A stretch of DNA of 64,000 nt from Novosphingobium sp. GTDB lineage: Bacteria; Pseudomonadota; Alphaproteobacteria; Sphingomonadales; Sphingomonadaceae. Made by a program: the position numbers and the translations under genes. Positions 1 to 9,920 of this stretch are shown piece after piece. Each line of letters begins with the position of its first letter. Within the stretch, counting starts at the first letter, position 1. The notes beneath the pieces are model-generated. The model was not told the origin of the DNA. It searched no databases and worked only from the letters and a program-made list of their open reading frames with translations. The stretch lies in contig JADJYM010000004.1 in the NCBI GenBank assembly GCA_016719755.1, forward strand, positions 350,686 through 414,685, in the 5' to 3' direction.

Positions 1-688
<688 letters not shown>

Positions 689-1687
689 GTGTACGACAAG
701 ACCAGCGCGCTGATGCAGCGCGGCCGCGAATTCCTTGGTACCGATCACGCGATCCTGTGCGGGGCAATGAGCTGGGTGTCGGAGCGCAATCTGGTTTCCG
801 CGATCTCCAACGCCGGGGCCTTTGGCGTGATCGCCTGCGGGGCGATGACCCCTGAACTGCTGGATGCCGAGATCGCCGCGACGAAATCGCTGACCGCGAA
901 GCCGTTTGGCGTCAACCTGATCACCATGCACCCGATGCTGTTCGATCTGATCGCGGTCTGCGCGAAGCACGGGGTCGGCCATGTCGTGCTGGCTGGCGGC
1001 ATCCCGCCCAAGGGCAGCGTCGAGGCGATCAAGGCGTTCGGCGCCAAGGTGCTGGTCTTCGCCCCCACGCTTGCGCTGGCGAAAAAGCTGCTGCGCTCTG
1101 GCGCCGACGCGCTGGTGATCGAAGGCAGCGAGGCAGGCGGGCACATCGGCCCGGTGGCGACCAGCGTGCTCGCCCAGGAATTCCTGCCCGCCCTGGCCCA
1201 GGACCACGTGGTCTTCGTGGCCGGCGGGATCGGCCGGGGCGAGATGATCGCCGCCTATCTGGAAATGGGCGCGAGCGGCGTGCAGCTTGGCACCCGCTTT
1301 GCCTGCGCGACCGAAAGCATCGCCCACCCCAATTTCAAGAAGGCCTTCTTCCGCGCCAATGCCCGCGATGCCGTGGCCTCGGTCCAGGTCGATCCGCGCC
1401 TGCCGGTGATCCCGGTCCGCGCCCTGAAGAACAAGGGCACCGAGGAGTTCACCGCCAAGCAGCGCGAGGTTGCGCAAGCGCTGGACGAGGGCAGGATCGA
1501 AATGGGCGAGGCGCAGCTGCAGATCGAGCACTACTGGGCCGGCGCGCTGCGCCGCGCGGTGATCGACGGCGATGTCGAAAACGGTTCGCTGATGGCGGGC
1601 CAGTCGGTCGGCATGGTGAGCAGCGAACAGCCGGTGGCGGAAATCGTCGCCGAACTGCTGAGCCAGTGCGAGGATGCGCTTGCCTGA
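689..1687 (+). CDS. Nitronate monooxygenase family flavoprotein (NPD/2-nitropropane dioxygenase type)
   Basis: The 332-residue product is an FMN-dependent TIM-barrel enzyme of the nitronate monooxygenase family, which oxidises alkyl nitronates such as propionate 3-nitronate; many members have unknown substrates. Family hallmarks are the N-terminal CGAMSWVSERNLVSAISNAG block, GSEAGGHIGP (phosphate/FMN contact) and the glycine-rich GGIGRGEMIAAYLEMGASGVQLGTRF region. I chose the GTG at 689 because GGGGGGAA lies 5-8 bases before it; a TTG at 647 in the same frame would add 14 residues unlike the family. It is divergent from katG, which fits a stress-related role, but that is inference. Confidence 0.85.
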   Translation: MYDKTSALMQRGREFLGTDHAILCGAMSWVSERNLVSAISNAGAFGVIACGAMTPELLDAEIAATKSLTAKPFGVNLITMHPMLFDLIAVCAKHGVGHVVLAGGIPPKGSVEAIKAFGAKVLVFAPTLALAKKLLRSGADALVIEGSEAGGHIGPVATSVLAQEFLPALAQDHVVFVAGGIGRGEMIAAYLEMGASGVQLGTRFACATESIAHPNFKKAFFRANARDAVASVQVDPRLPVIPVRALKNKGTEEFTAKQREVAQALDEGRIEMGEAQLQIEHYWAGALRRAVIDGDVENGSLMAGQSVGMVSSEQPVAEIVAELLSQCEDALA

Positions 1688-1689
1688 TT

Positions 1690-1788
1690 GGTGCGGCGTA
1701 CCTGCCGGCCTGTCCTAAGCCAAACCGACAAGAGTCATGTGTTTGCAAGGACAGGCCGGATGGCCTGTCCGCACTGCCGTCAGGCGGA
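1690..1788 (+). repeat. Degenerate copy of the 144-nt cruciform element (central hairpin lost)
   Basis: A right-hand 22-nt hairpin (GGACAGGCC, loop GGAT, GGCCTGTCC; 1749-1770) follows TTGCAA and is followed by GCACTGCCGTCAGGCGGA, exactly the order seen on the right of the copy at 29494. On the left, GGTGC and a decayed hairpin half (GGCCTGTCC, 1707-1715) remain. About 33 unrelated bases replace the 88-nt central palindrome. It lies between the nitronate monooxygenase stop and the amtB terminator. Confidence 0.7.
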
Positions 1789-1789
1789 C

Positions 1790-1821
1790 AAAAAAGGGGC
1801 CGGAGCGGCTGGCTCCGGCCC
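1790..1821 (-). terminator. Rho-independent terminator of glnK-amtB
   Basis: On the minus strand a 9-bp G+C stem (GGGCCGGAG with CTCCGGCCC, 7-base loop) is followed directly by six T residues. It lies 96 bases past the amtB stop, with no other minus-strand gene between them. Confidence 0.8.
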
Positions 1822-1916
1822 ATTGAGTTGATGTTCGCAGGAGGAACATTGGGAGGCGGGATCGGGGAGGAGGAGAGGGAGGAGCCCCGACCCCGCCAAG
1901 CTTGAAGGAAAGCGCT

Positions 1917-3257
1917 TTAGTAGTTGTAGGCGCGCTCTCCGTGTTCGCCGAGGTCGAGGCCTTCGCGTTCGACTTCCGGGCTGACCCTGAGGCCGGTGAC
2001 TGCCTTGGCGGCGTAGATCGCGATGGCCGTGCCGATCGCGGCCCATACGATCGTCGCACCGGTCGCTGCGGCCTGGATGCCGAGCTGGGCACCGATCGAG
2101 ACCGAACCGTCGCCGGGGCCGCCCATGCCCGGGGCATAGACGATCGCCGTACCCATGGCGCCGACGATGCCGCCCACGCCGTGGATGCCGAAGGCGTCGA
2201 GCGAGTCGTCATAGCCAAGCTTGGGCTTGATCAAGGTGACAGCGACGAAGCAGATGACCGAAGCGACCGCGCCGAGAACGATGGCGCCCATCGGACCGGA
2301 GTTGCCCGCAGCCGGAGTGACCGCGACCAGGCCTGCAATGACACCCGAGCAGAAGCCCAGCGCCGAAGCCTTGTGACCGGCCAGCTTTTCCGCGACCATC
2401 CAGGCCAGGGCGGCAGAGGCAGTGGCGACGAAGGTATTGATCATGGCGAGGGCGGCCGAACCGTTGGCTTCGAGCGCCGAACCGGCGTTGAACCCGAACC
2501 AGCCCACCCACAGCATGCCAGTGCCGACCATGGTCAGCGTCAGCGAGTGCGGAGCCATCACTTCCTTGCCATAGCCAATGCGCTTGCCAAGGATCAGCGC
2601 GGCAACCAGGGCCGAGACACCAGCGTTGATGTGCACCACGGTGCCGCCCGCGAAATCGAGCGCGCCCATTTCGAAGAACTTGCCGCCCACGGCCCAGACC
2701 ATGTGGGCGATCGGGAAGTAGACGATGGTCAGCCAGATCGCGGCAAAGACCATGACCGCGGAAAACTTGATGCGTTCGACCACCGAACCCAGCACCAGGG
2801 CCACGGTGATCGCGGCAAAGGTCATCTGGAAGGCGATGAAGACATATTCGGGCAGCTTGAAGCCATCGCTGAAGGTGTCAGCCAGGCTGTCCGGCGTCAC
2901 CCCGGCGAGGAACCACTTGCCCCAGGCGATGTAGGCATTGCCTTCAGGCCCGAAGGCCAGACCATAGCCATAGACCACCCAGATCACCATCGCGAGGCAG
3001 GCCGCCGCGCCGATCTGGGTCATGGTGGCCAGCATGTTCTTGGTGCGGGTCAGGCCGCCGTAGAACAGCGCCAGGCCCGGCAGGATCATCAGCAGGACCA
3101 GTACGGTCGAAGTCATCATCCAGGCGGTATCGCCCTTGTCGACAACGGTTTCGACGGCGGGGGCGGCGGCCGATGCGGCCTCCTCGGCAAAGGCCGCAGT
3201 GGCGGTGAGCATCGAGGCCCCTACCGCCGCAGCGCCACTGAACAGCTTGCGGATCAT
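1917..3257 (-). CDS. amtB: Ammonium transporter AmtB
   Basis: The product is a 446-residue ammonium channel of the inner membrane. It begins with a cleavable signal peptide (MIRKLFSGAAAVGAS to AFA), as expected for Amt proteins, followed by about eleven membrane spans. The block FGIHGVGGIVGAMGT near the C-terminus carries one of the paired pore histidines, and VHINAGVSALVAAL carries the other. Two ATG codons compete: AGGAGG (3267-3272) is only 3 bases from the ATG at 3263 but 9 from that at 3257, so I use 3257. It follows glnK by 26 bases, and GlnK binding normally gates AmtB; both should share the sigma-54 promoter at 3671. Longer N-termini starting upstream are unlikely. Confidence 0.95.
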   Translation of the reverse strand: MIRKLFSGAAAVGASMLTATAAFAEEAASAAAPAVETVVDKGDTAWMMTSTVLVLLMILPGLALFYGGLTRTKNMLATMTQIGAAACLAMVIWVVYGYGLAFGPEGNAYIAWGKWFLAGVTPDSLADTFSDGFKLPEYVFIAFQMTFAAITVALVLGSVVERIKFSAVMVFAAIWLTIVYFPIAHMVWAVGGKFFEMGALDFAGGTVVHINAGVSALVAALILGKRIGYGKEVMAPHSLTLTMVGTGMLWVGWFGFNAGSALEANGSAALAMINTFVATASAALAWMVAEKLAGHKASALGFCSGVIAGLVAVTPAAGNSGPMGAIVLGAVASVICFVAVTLIKPKLGYDDSLDAFGIHGVGGIVGAMGTAIVYAPGMGGPGDGSVSIGAQLGIQAAATGATIVWAAIGTAIAIYAAKAVTGLRVSPEVEREGLDLGEHGERAYNY

Positions 3258-3283
3258 CGTCATATCCCTCCTGTTGGCCGCGC

Positions 3284-3694
<411 letters not shown>

Positions 3695-3760
3695 TTATCG
3701 TTGAAATTCAGCGGGTGGGAAACGCGGCGGGGCGGCCGCCACCGGGCGCGCCGCCCGGTT

Positions 3761-3797
3761 TCCGGGCAACTGCCTAATTTTTAGGCAGTTGCCCGGA
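3761..3797 (-). terminator. 17-bp perfect hairpin spanning the stop codon of the EEP gene
   Basis: Arms 3761-3777 and 3781-3797 are perfectly complementary with a 3-base loop. The right arm encodes the last codons and the TAA stop of the EEP-family gene. There is no T-tract on the minus strand after the stem, so it is not a canonical terminator, but it separates the prfC operon from the glnK promoter. A smaller hairpin (ACCGGGCG/CGCCCGGT, 3741-3759) lies next to it. Confidence 0.55.
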
Positions 3798-4476
3798 CCC
3801 AAACAGGCAGGTGATCCGATCCGCGCGCGGCCAGGGCGGAGTGATGGACGCCGCAATCCAGCAGTTCCCACTCCGGCGAGAGCACCACCCGGTCAAGCCG
3901 GGCGACGGGGCGCCGCGAGGGGAAGCTGCGCCCCGGAGCAAGCACCCGCCAGGGCTCGCGGAATTCGGCGAGCGCACCGCGCTGCAGGCTCCATTCGTTG
4001 CAATCGCCCATCAGCACCGTCGGGCAATGGCCGTCACAACGTTCCAGATGGGCCAGGATCGCGCGCACCTGGTGGCGGCGGCGCAGGCCCGAAAGGTCGA
4101 GATGCATGCCGACCACGCGCAAGCGGTTCCCTTCGTGGATCAGATCGGCGCGGATCGCGCCGCGCGGCTCCAGCGCGGGCAGCGGCACCACCCCCGCTTC
4201 GGCCACCACGATGTCGCGGCGGACCAGCAGCGCGTTGCCGTGCCAGCCGATCGAATCCGGCCGGTGGTTGAGCGGCACGGCGTGATAGGGGGTGTAATCC
4301 TCGATATGGGCGCGCGGCAGCACCGTCTCGCGCCGGCCCAGCCGCCGGTCGGCCTCTTGCAGCACCACCACATCGGCGCCGATTTCGTTCAGGATCGCGA
4401 TGATCCGGTCCGGATCGCGCCGCCGGTCGGTCCCGACCGCCTTGTGGATGTTGTAGCTGGCAAAGGTCAGCTCCAA
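3781..4476 (-). CDS. Endonuclease/exonuclease/phosphatase (EEP) family protein
   Basis: The 231-residue product has the EEP fold shared by AP endonucleases, DNase I and inositol phosphatases. The visible active-site motifs are SYNIHKAVG (the N-terminal Asn), VVLQEADR (the metal-binding Glu), GMHLD, LMGDCNEW (the GDxN motif) and the terminal GSDHLPVW (Asp-His). All are intact, so a metal-dependent phosphodiesterase or phosphatase is expected; the substrate cannot be told. There is no signal peptide. It begins 4 bases after prfC and is probably cotranscribed with it. Its stop codon lies in a large hairpin (3761-3797). Confidence 0.85.
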   Translation of the reverse strand: MELTFASYNIHKAVGTDRRRDPDRIIAILNEIGADVVVLQEADRRLGRRETVLPRAHIEDYTPYHAVPLNHRPDSIGWHGNALLVRRDIVVAEAGVVPLPALEPRGAIRADLIHEGNRLRVVGMHLDLSGLRRRHQVRAILAHLERCDGHCPTVLMGDCNEWSLQRGALAEFREPWRVLAPGRSFPSRRPVARLDRVVLSPEWELLDCGVHHSALAARGSDHLPVWVRATA

Positions 4477-4480
4477 GGTC

Positions 4481-6019
4481 CTAACGCTCCTTGGTTGCCG
4501 AGAAAGTCAGTTCAGGGTTCTTTTCCTGCTGGTAGCCGACATCCCAGGCCGAGCGGGCCATGAACACCGGATCGCCATCGCGGTCCTTGGCAAGGTTCGA
4601 CTTGTTGAAATCCGCAAATGCTTTCAGTGCCGCATCGCTGCCCTTGATCCAGCGCGCGGTATCGAACGGCGCGCCTTCCAGCATGGCTTCCACCTTGTAT
4701 TCCGCTTCCAGCCGGGAAATCAGCACGTCGAGCTGAAGCTGGCCGACCACCCCGACGATCCAGGCACTGCCGATTTCCGGGTAGAACACCTGGATCACGC
4801 CCTCTTCGGAAAGGTCGTCAAGCGCTTTCCGCAGCTGCTTGGTCTTGGTCGGGTCCTTCAGCGCCACCCGGCGCAGGATTTCCGGCGCGAAGTTGGGCAG
4901 GCCGGTGAAGCGGACCTTGTTGCTTTCCGACAGGGTATCGCCAACCCGCAGCGTGCCGTGATTGGGAATGCCGATGATGTCGCCGGGTTCGGCGCTGTCG
5001 GCAATCTCGCGGTCCTGGGCGAAGAACAGGATCGGCGAATGGATCGCCACCGGCTTGCCCAGCGCCGAAGGGGTCAGCTTCATGCCGCGCTTGAAGGTGC
5101 CCGAAACCAGCCGCATGAAGGCGATCCGGTCGCGGTGCTGGGGGTCCATGTTGGCCTGGACCTTGAAGATGAACCCGGTCACTTCCTTGCCGTCTGGTGA
5201 AATCTCGCCGCCTTCGCTGGGCTGCGGGCGCGGCGGCGGGGCATATTTCGCGATCGCGTCGATCAGTTCGGCCACCCCGAAGTTCTTGAGCGCCGATCCG
5301 AAATAGACCGGGGTCATGTCTCCGTGGCGGTAAGCCTCCACGTCGAAATCGCCGTAACCGGCCTGGGCCAGCTCGATCTCCTCGGCAATGTCCGCCGGGA
5401 TATTGTCCGCCGTGGCCGCCTCGCGCTTGCCCAGAAACTCGCGGCTGTCGCCTTCCGGGCGGCTGATCTGGTTGGTGGCGAAATCGAGCACGCCCTTGAA
5501 CTCGCCGCCCATGCCCACCGGCCATGACATCGGCACCACATCCAGCGCCAGCGCATCGGCCACCTCGTCAAGCGTCTCGAACACCGAGCGCCCCTCGCGA
5601 TCGACCTTGTTGACGAAAGTGATGATCGGCACCGAGCGCAGGCGGCAGACCTCGAACAGCTTGCGGGTCTGCGGCTCGATGCCCTTGGCCGCGTCGATCA
5701 CCATGATCGCCGAATCGACCGCGGTCAGCGTGCGGTAGGTATCCTCGGAAAAGTCCTCGTGCCCCGGCGTGTCGAGCAGGTTGAAGGTAATCCCGTCCTT
5801 CTCGAACGTCATGACGCTGGAGGTGACCGAAATCCCGCGCTGCTGCTCGATCTTCATCCAGTCCGACCGCGCCCGCCGTGCCGCGCCGCGCGCCTTGACC
5901 TCGCCCGCCAGGTGGATCGCGCCGCCCTGCAGCAGTAGCTTCTCGGTCAGGGTGGTCTTGCCCGCGTCAGGGTGCGAGATGATGGCGAAGGTGCGGCGAT
6001 TGGACATGGGGGCCGCCAT
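4481..6019 (-). CDS. prfC: Peptide chain release factor 3 (RF3)
   Basis: This 512-residue translational GTPase recycles RF1 and RF2 after peptide release. The G-domain motifs are complete: SHPDAGKTTL (P-loop), the QQRGISVTSSVM switch I, DTPGHEDF (switch II) and NKVDRE. The start of the mature similarity is RRTFAIISHPDAGKTTL. Two starts are possible: ATG at 6019 (MAAPMSNRR) or ATG at 6007 (MSNRRT); neither has a strong ribosome binding site, and I keep the longer one. It is the upstream gene of a two-gene unit with the EEP protein. Confidence 0.95.
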   Translation of the reverse strand: MAAPMSNRRTFAIISHPDAGKTTLTEKLLLQGGAIHLAGEVKARGAARRARSDWMKIEQQRGISVTSSVMTFEKDGITFNLLDTPGHEDFSEDTYRTLTAVDSAIMVIDAAKGIEPQTRKLFEVCRLRSVPIITFVNKVDREGRSVFETLDEVADALALDVVPMSWPVGMGGEFKGVLDFATNQISRPEGDSREFLGKREAATADNIPADIAEEIELAQAGYGDFDVEAYRHGDMTPVYFGSALKNFGVAELIDAIAKYAPPPRPQPSEGGEISPDGKEVTGFIFKVQANMDPQHRDRIAFMRLVSGTFKRGMKLTPSALGKPVAIHSPILFFAQDREIADSAEPGDIIGIPNHGTLRVGDTLSESNKVRFTGLPNFAPEILRRVALKDPTKTKQLRKALDDLSEEGVIQVFYPEIGSAWIVGVVGQLQLDVLISRLEAEYKVEAMLEGAPFDTARWIKGSDAALKAFADFNKSNLAKDRDGDPVFMARSAWDVGYQQEKNPELTFSATKER

Positions 6020-6090
6020 TAGCCGGGGCGGCTGACAAGGCCAAGCGGATTAGGCTTGCGGCGGCATCCCCGATCAGGTCCGGGACGGCG

Positions 6091-6699
6091 TCAGCCCAGT
6101 CCGTCCTTCAGCAGCGCGTTGGCCGTGGCTGCGACCCTGGCCAGATCGGCTTCGGTGTCCATCACTCCGAAGCGCAGGCCCAGGAACACGTTCATGCCCA
6201 TGATCGCCCAGGCGTGGACTTCGTCCGGCTCCACCCCCAGTTCGCCGTTCGCGCGGGCGGCCTGCAGGCGTTCGAGGATGCGGGCGGCGGTGGTGAGGTA
6301 ATGCGCGCGCCAGTCCTGCGGGGCGACGAATTCGGCTTCGTCGATGATCCGGTAGATTTCCTTGTTGTGCCGCGCGAAGTCCAGAAAGGCGTGCAGCGCC
6401 GCGCCTTCGGCCTCCACCGCGCCGCCGGAATGGCCCTGCAGCACCGGGGCGACATAGTCGCGCACCCGGCCCGACATGTCGGCGACCAGCGCCTTGAACA
6501 GCGCCTCCTTCGATTCGAAATAGGTATAGAAGCTGCCCAGCGCCACGCCCGCGCGGATGGTGATCGAAACGATCGAGCTTTCGTGAAAGCCCTTCTCGCC
6601 AAATTCGGCAGCGGCGGCATCAAGGATCGCGCGCTGGGTCCGCCGGCCGCGTTCGGTCCGCGGCTCGCGCGGGGTCTTGCCGGCAGCGGCTTCCACCAT
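6091..6699 (-). CDS. TetR family transcriptional regulator
   Basis: A 202-residue one-component regulator. The N-terminal helix-turn-helix region (RTQRAILDAAAAEFGEKGFHESSIVSITIRAG then VALGSFYTYFESKEALFKAL) is typical TetR; the remaining about 140 residues are the variable ligand-binding domain. I start at the ATG at 6699, which has GGGGACGGCA upstream; alternative upstream starts add a low-complexity Arg/Ala-rich extension. It is divergent from the TonB-dependent receptor gene, and a 7-bp inverted repeat in between (6807-6823) is a natural operator, so it probably represses the receptor and perhaps itself. The ligand is unknown. Confidence 0.9.
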   Translation of the reverse strand: MVEAAAGKTPREPRTERGRRTQRAILDAAAAEFGEKGFHESSIVSITIRAGVALGSFYTYFESKEALFKALVADMSGRVRDYVAPVLQGHSGGAVEAEGAALHAFLDFARHNKEIYRIIDEAEFVAPQDWRAHYLTTAARILERLQAARANGELGVEPDEVHAWAIMGMNVFLGLRFGVMDTEADLARVAATANALLKDGLG

Positions 6700-6806
6700 T
6701 GCCGTCCCCTGATCCTGCGTCTGGCCCTGCGGGGCGAGTGTTGCCGCCCTGCCACGTCTGGTCACTTTCGTCGCTCCCGATGCCCCGCGCAAGCATAGCG
6801 TAGTTG

Positions 6807-6823
6807 AAAGTTGGTTCAACTTT
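6807..6823. promoter_or_regulatory. Candidate TetR operator (inverted repeat)
   Basis: AAAGTTG, three bases, CAACTTT forms a perfect 7-bp inverted repeat in the divergent promoter region of the TetR gene and the TonB receptor gene, about 70 bases before the receptor start. Its symmetry and position fit a TetR dimer site; no binding evidence is available. Confidence 0.65.
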
Positions 6824-6893
6824 TAATAAGGGGAAGGGAACAGCCGGGGGCGAGGAGGCTTCCGGTCCGGTTTTTCCAGGGAGGATACCTGCC

Positions 6894-9227
6894 ATGCGTG
6901 CCCACGCACTTCTCAGCCGCACGTCGCTGCTCGCCAGCGCCATCATCAGCCTTACCGCCATGCCCGCCTTTGCGCAGGACAGCGCCGATGCCACCGCCAG
7001 CGAGGATGACGGCGCGATTGTCGTCACCGCCCGCCGCCGCGAGGAAAACCTGGTGGACGTGCCGATCGCGATTTCGGCGCTGTCGGGCGAACAGCTGGCC
7101 GCCAAGGGCGCGATGGACATCACCGCACTGGCCGAAACCGTCCCCAACGTGACGCTGGAAGCCAGCCGCGCGACCAATTCCACCCTTTCCGCCTTCATCC
7201 GCGGCGTCGGCCAGCAGGATCCGGTTTCGGGCTTCGAACAGGGTGTCGGCATTTATCTCGACGACGTCTACCTCAACCGCCCGCAGGCCGCCGTGCTCGA
7301 CATCTACGACGTCCAGCGCATCGAAGTGCTGCGCGGCCCCCAGGGCACGCTCTATGGCCGCAACACGGTTGGCGGTGCGGTCAAGTACGTGACCAAGCGG
7401 CTGGATGACGTGGCCCACGTTTCGGCCCGCGCCACCTATGGCAGCTATGACCAGGCCGATGGCGTGATCACCGCCAGCGCCCCGATCGGTTCGGGCGTGC
7501 TGCGGGTCGGCGGATCGCTCGCCCGGCTTTCGCGCGGCGGGTTCGGGACCAACCTGACCACCGGCCAGGAAAACTACAACAAGGACGTCTGGGCCGCGCG
7601 CGGCACGGTCGAAGTCCACGCAACCGATTTCTTCGCGCGCATTTCGGGCGACTATACCAAGGATAACTCGCTGGCCCGCGGCGGCCACCGCCTGATCCCG
7701 GCGCAGCAGTCGGTCGCCCCGGTGCTGGCCGACGTCTACGACACGCGCGGCGCGCTACTCACGCCCAAGCAGGAAGTGAAGGCCTGGGGCACCTCGCTGT
7801 TCATGGAAGGCGAGCCGACCGACTGGCTGACGTTCCGCTCGATCACTTCCTACCGCAAGGATGATTCGACCTCGCCGATCGATTTCGACGCGCTGCCCAG
7901 CGCCGACCTCGACGTGCCGGGGATCTACAAGAACGACCAGTTCAGCCAGGAAGTCCAGGCGCTGTTCAGCTCTGACCGGATCAACGGCCTGGTTGGCATC
8001 TACTACCTCCACGCCAATGCGCTGACGCAGTTCGAATCGCGCCTCTACACCACGGCGCCGGGCTTTGCCGCCTATACCAACGCCGACATCAAGACCGACA
8101 CCTTCGCCGCCTTCGCCGACTTCACGGTCGACGTGACGGACAAGCTCAAGCTGTCGATCGGCGGGCGCTACACCTATGACCAGCGCAGCGCCTACATCCT
8201 GCGTCAGAACTACATCGGCGGCGGTTCGAAGGTGTTCGGCAGCACCGAAGTGCTGTTCGGCGCCGCGCAGACCGACTTCCGCGGACAGAGCGAATTCCGC
8301 AAGTTCACGCCCAAGATCGCGGTCAACTATCAGCCCACGCCTGACAGCAACATCTACGCCTCGTTCACGCAGGGCTTCAAGGGCGGCGGGTTCGACCCGC
8401 GCGGCGTGGGCATCAACGCGGTCGACCTCAACAACGATGGCGTGAAGTCGCAGGCCGAAATCTCCCAGTTCCTCAGCTTCCGCCCCGAAACGGTCGACAG
8501 CTACGAAGTGGGCTACAAGGCCGACCTGTTCGACCGCCGCGTCTATGTCGCTCTGGCCGCGTTCTACATGGACTACACCGACGTCCAGATCCCCGGCTCG
8601 GTCGCCTGCAACGCCGGCGGCGTCGCCACCTTCTGCGGCGTGGTGTCCAACGCGGGCAAGGCGCGGATGAAGGGCTTCGAGCTGGAAACCCGCGCCAAGT
8701 TGCTCCAGACCGACACCGGCACGCTGACCTTCACCGGCTCGCTGGGCTACATCGACGCGAAGTACACCCGCTACATCACCAACATCGCCAACGTGCCGAC
8801 CGATGTGGCCGCGTTCCGCAAGGTGCAGAACACCCCCACCTGGTCGGGCAGCGCCAGCCTTGACTACGCGATGGACCTGGCGGGCGGGACGCTGAACCTT
8901 TCGGGCGGGATGTCATTCAAGAGCAAGACCTACCAGTTCGAAGTGCCCAACCCCTACCTCGACCAGCCCGCCTACCAGCTGTTCGACGCCAGCATCGTCT
9001 ACCGCGCGCCGGAGGGCCGCTGGTCGCTGGGCGTGTTCGGCAAGAACCTGACCGACAAGAAGTACAAGACTTCGGGCTACAACTTCATGGCCGGCAACGC
9101 GACCACCGGGGCGCTGACCACCACCACTTCGGGTGCGCTGGTTCCGGCACTGGGCAAGGAAGGCGTGCTGACCGCATTCTACGGCAACCCGCGCCAGATC
9201 TTCGTGACCGGCACGATCAGCTTCTAA
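6894..9227 (+). CDS. TonB-dependent outer membrane receptor
   Basis: The 777-residue protein is an energy-coupled outer-membrane receptor. It has a signal peptide (MRAHALLSRTSLLAS to AFAQ), a TonB-box-like segment (DGAIVVTARRREENLVDVPIAIS), a plug domain with the conserved GPQGTLYGRNTVGGAVKY block, and a beta barrel ending in an aromatic residue (VTGTISF*). The ATG at 6894 follows AGGGAGGA at a good distance. This sequence type, common in sphingomonads, is often annotated as siderophore- or aromatic-substrate-related, but the ligand cannot be read from sequence. A divergent TetR gene suggests inducible expression. A strong terminator follows at 9253. Confidence 0.93.
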   Translation: MRAHALLSRTSLLASAIISLTAMPAFAQDSADATASEDDGAIVVTARRREENLVDVPIAISALSGEQLAAKGAMDITALAETVPNVTLEASRATNSTLSAFIRGVGQQDPVSGFEQGVGIYLDDVYLNRPQAAVLDIYDVQRIEVLRGPQGTLYGRNTVGGAVKYVTKRLDDVAHVSARATYGSYDQADGVITASAPIGSGVLRVGGSLARLSRGGFGTNLTTGQENYNKDVWAARGTVEVHATDFFARISGDYTKDNSLARGGHRLIPAQQSVAPVLADVYDTRGALLTPKQEVKAWGTSLFMEGEPTDWLTFRSITSYRKDDSTSPIDFDALPSADLDVPGIYKNDQFSQEVQALFSSDRINGLVGIYYLHANALTQFESRLYTTAPGFAAYTNADIKTDTFAAFADFTVDVTDKLKLSIGGRYTYDQRSAYILRQNYIGGGSKVFGSTEVLFGAAQTDFRGQSEFRKFTPKIAVNYQPTPDSNIYASFTQGFKGGGFDPRGVGINAVDLNNDGVKSQAEISQFLSFRPETVDSYEVGYKADLFDRRVYVALAAFYMDYTDVQIPGSVACNAGGVATFCGVVSNAGKARMKGFELETRAKLLQTDTGTLTFTGSLGYIDAKYTRYITNIANVPTDVAAFRKVQNTPTWSGSASLDYAMDLAGGTLNLSGGMSFKSKTYQFEVPNPYLDQPAYQLFDASIVYRAPEGRWSLGVFGKNLTDKKYKTSGYNFMAGNATTGALTTTTSGALVPALGKEGVLTAFYGNPRQIFVTGTISF

Positions 9228-9252
9228 GCCTTATTTCCGCTTCCTCCCTGCC

Positions 9253-9288
9253 GCCCCCGCACCTCCCGGTGCGGGGGCGTCTTTTTTG
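9253..9288 (+). terminator. Rho-independent terminator after the TonB receptor gene
   Basis: An 11-bp stem (GCCCCCGCACC with GGTGCGGGGGC, loop TCCC) is followed by six T residues, 26 bases past the receptor stop codon. Confidence 0.9.
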
Positions 9289-9335
9289 TTGGGTGCGCGA
9301 ATTGCCTCCACAATTGGCATGCAACGCCAGCCCGC

Positions 9336-9920
9336 TCACTTCATCCGCTTGAGCACCACGTAAACCGCCCCCGCCCCGCCGTGGCGCGGATGGGCGCCCC
9401 GCACAGCGGCGATGCGCGAGGCGTGGGGGCCGGCGGCCAGCCAGTCGATCAGCTTGGCCCGGATCGCGCCGCGCTGCCCACCCCGGTCAGCCGCTTCGGC
9501 GGGGCGCGGACGGCCGGTGATGACCAGCACCACCCGCGCGCGCTGGGCAATCGCCAGCGCCAGTCCGTGATCGAGCCGCGAATGGGCGGCAGCCAGGCTG
9601 TGGCCGTGCAGGTCGAGTGTGAAATCCGGCGCCACCCCGGCCTTTGCCAGCTTGCGTTCCCATGACGCGTCAAGCCCGTGGCGGTCGAGCGCGCGCGGAT
9701 CGGCCGGGCGGGGCGGAGGCGCGGTCACGGGTGGCACAGCCGCGGCGGCCGCCTGCTTCCTGGGCCGGGGCGCTGGCGGCGGCGGAGTGCCCGGCGCGGC
9801 AGAGGCGGGTTCTTCCGCCTTGGGCCGGGGTCTGGGCGGGTGCAGCGGGCGCACGGTCCGCGCCACCCGGGTCCACAGTTCCGCCTCTTGCGGGCTCAGT
9901 CCGCGCGGTGGGCGTGTCAC
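9336..9920 (-). CDS. Smr/MutS2 C-terminal domain protein
   Basis: A 194-residue protein with a proline/alanine-rich N-terminal half and a C-terminal Smr domain. The signature LDLHGHSLAAAHSRLD and the later GAHPRHGGAGAVYVVLKR (the HGxG-type loop, here RHGGAG) match Smr endonuclease domains seen at the end of MutS2 and as stand-alone proteins such as YdaL/SmrA. Stand-alone Smr domains can nick DNA or cleave RNA; the role here is unknown. Its ATG overlaps the mltA stop by 4 bases, so it is the last gene of a Tim44-mltA-smr operon. Confidence 0.85.
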   Translation of the reverse strand: MTRPPRGLSPQEAELWTRVARTVRPLHPPRPRPKAEEPASAAPGTPPPPAPRPRKQAAAAAVPPVTAPPPRPADPRALDRHGLDASWERKLAKAGVAPDFTLDLHGHSLAAAHSRLDHGLALAIAQRARVVLVITGRPRPAEAADRGGQRGAIRAKLIDWLAAGPHASRIAAVRGAHPRHGGAGAVYVVLKRMK

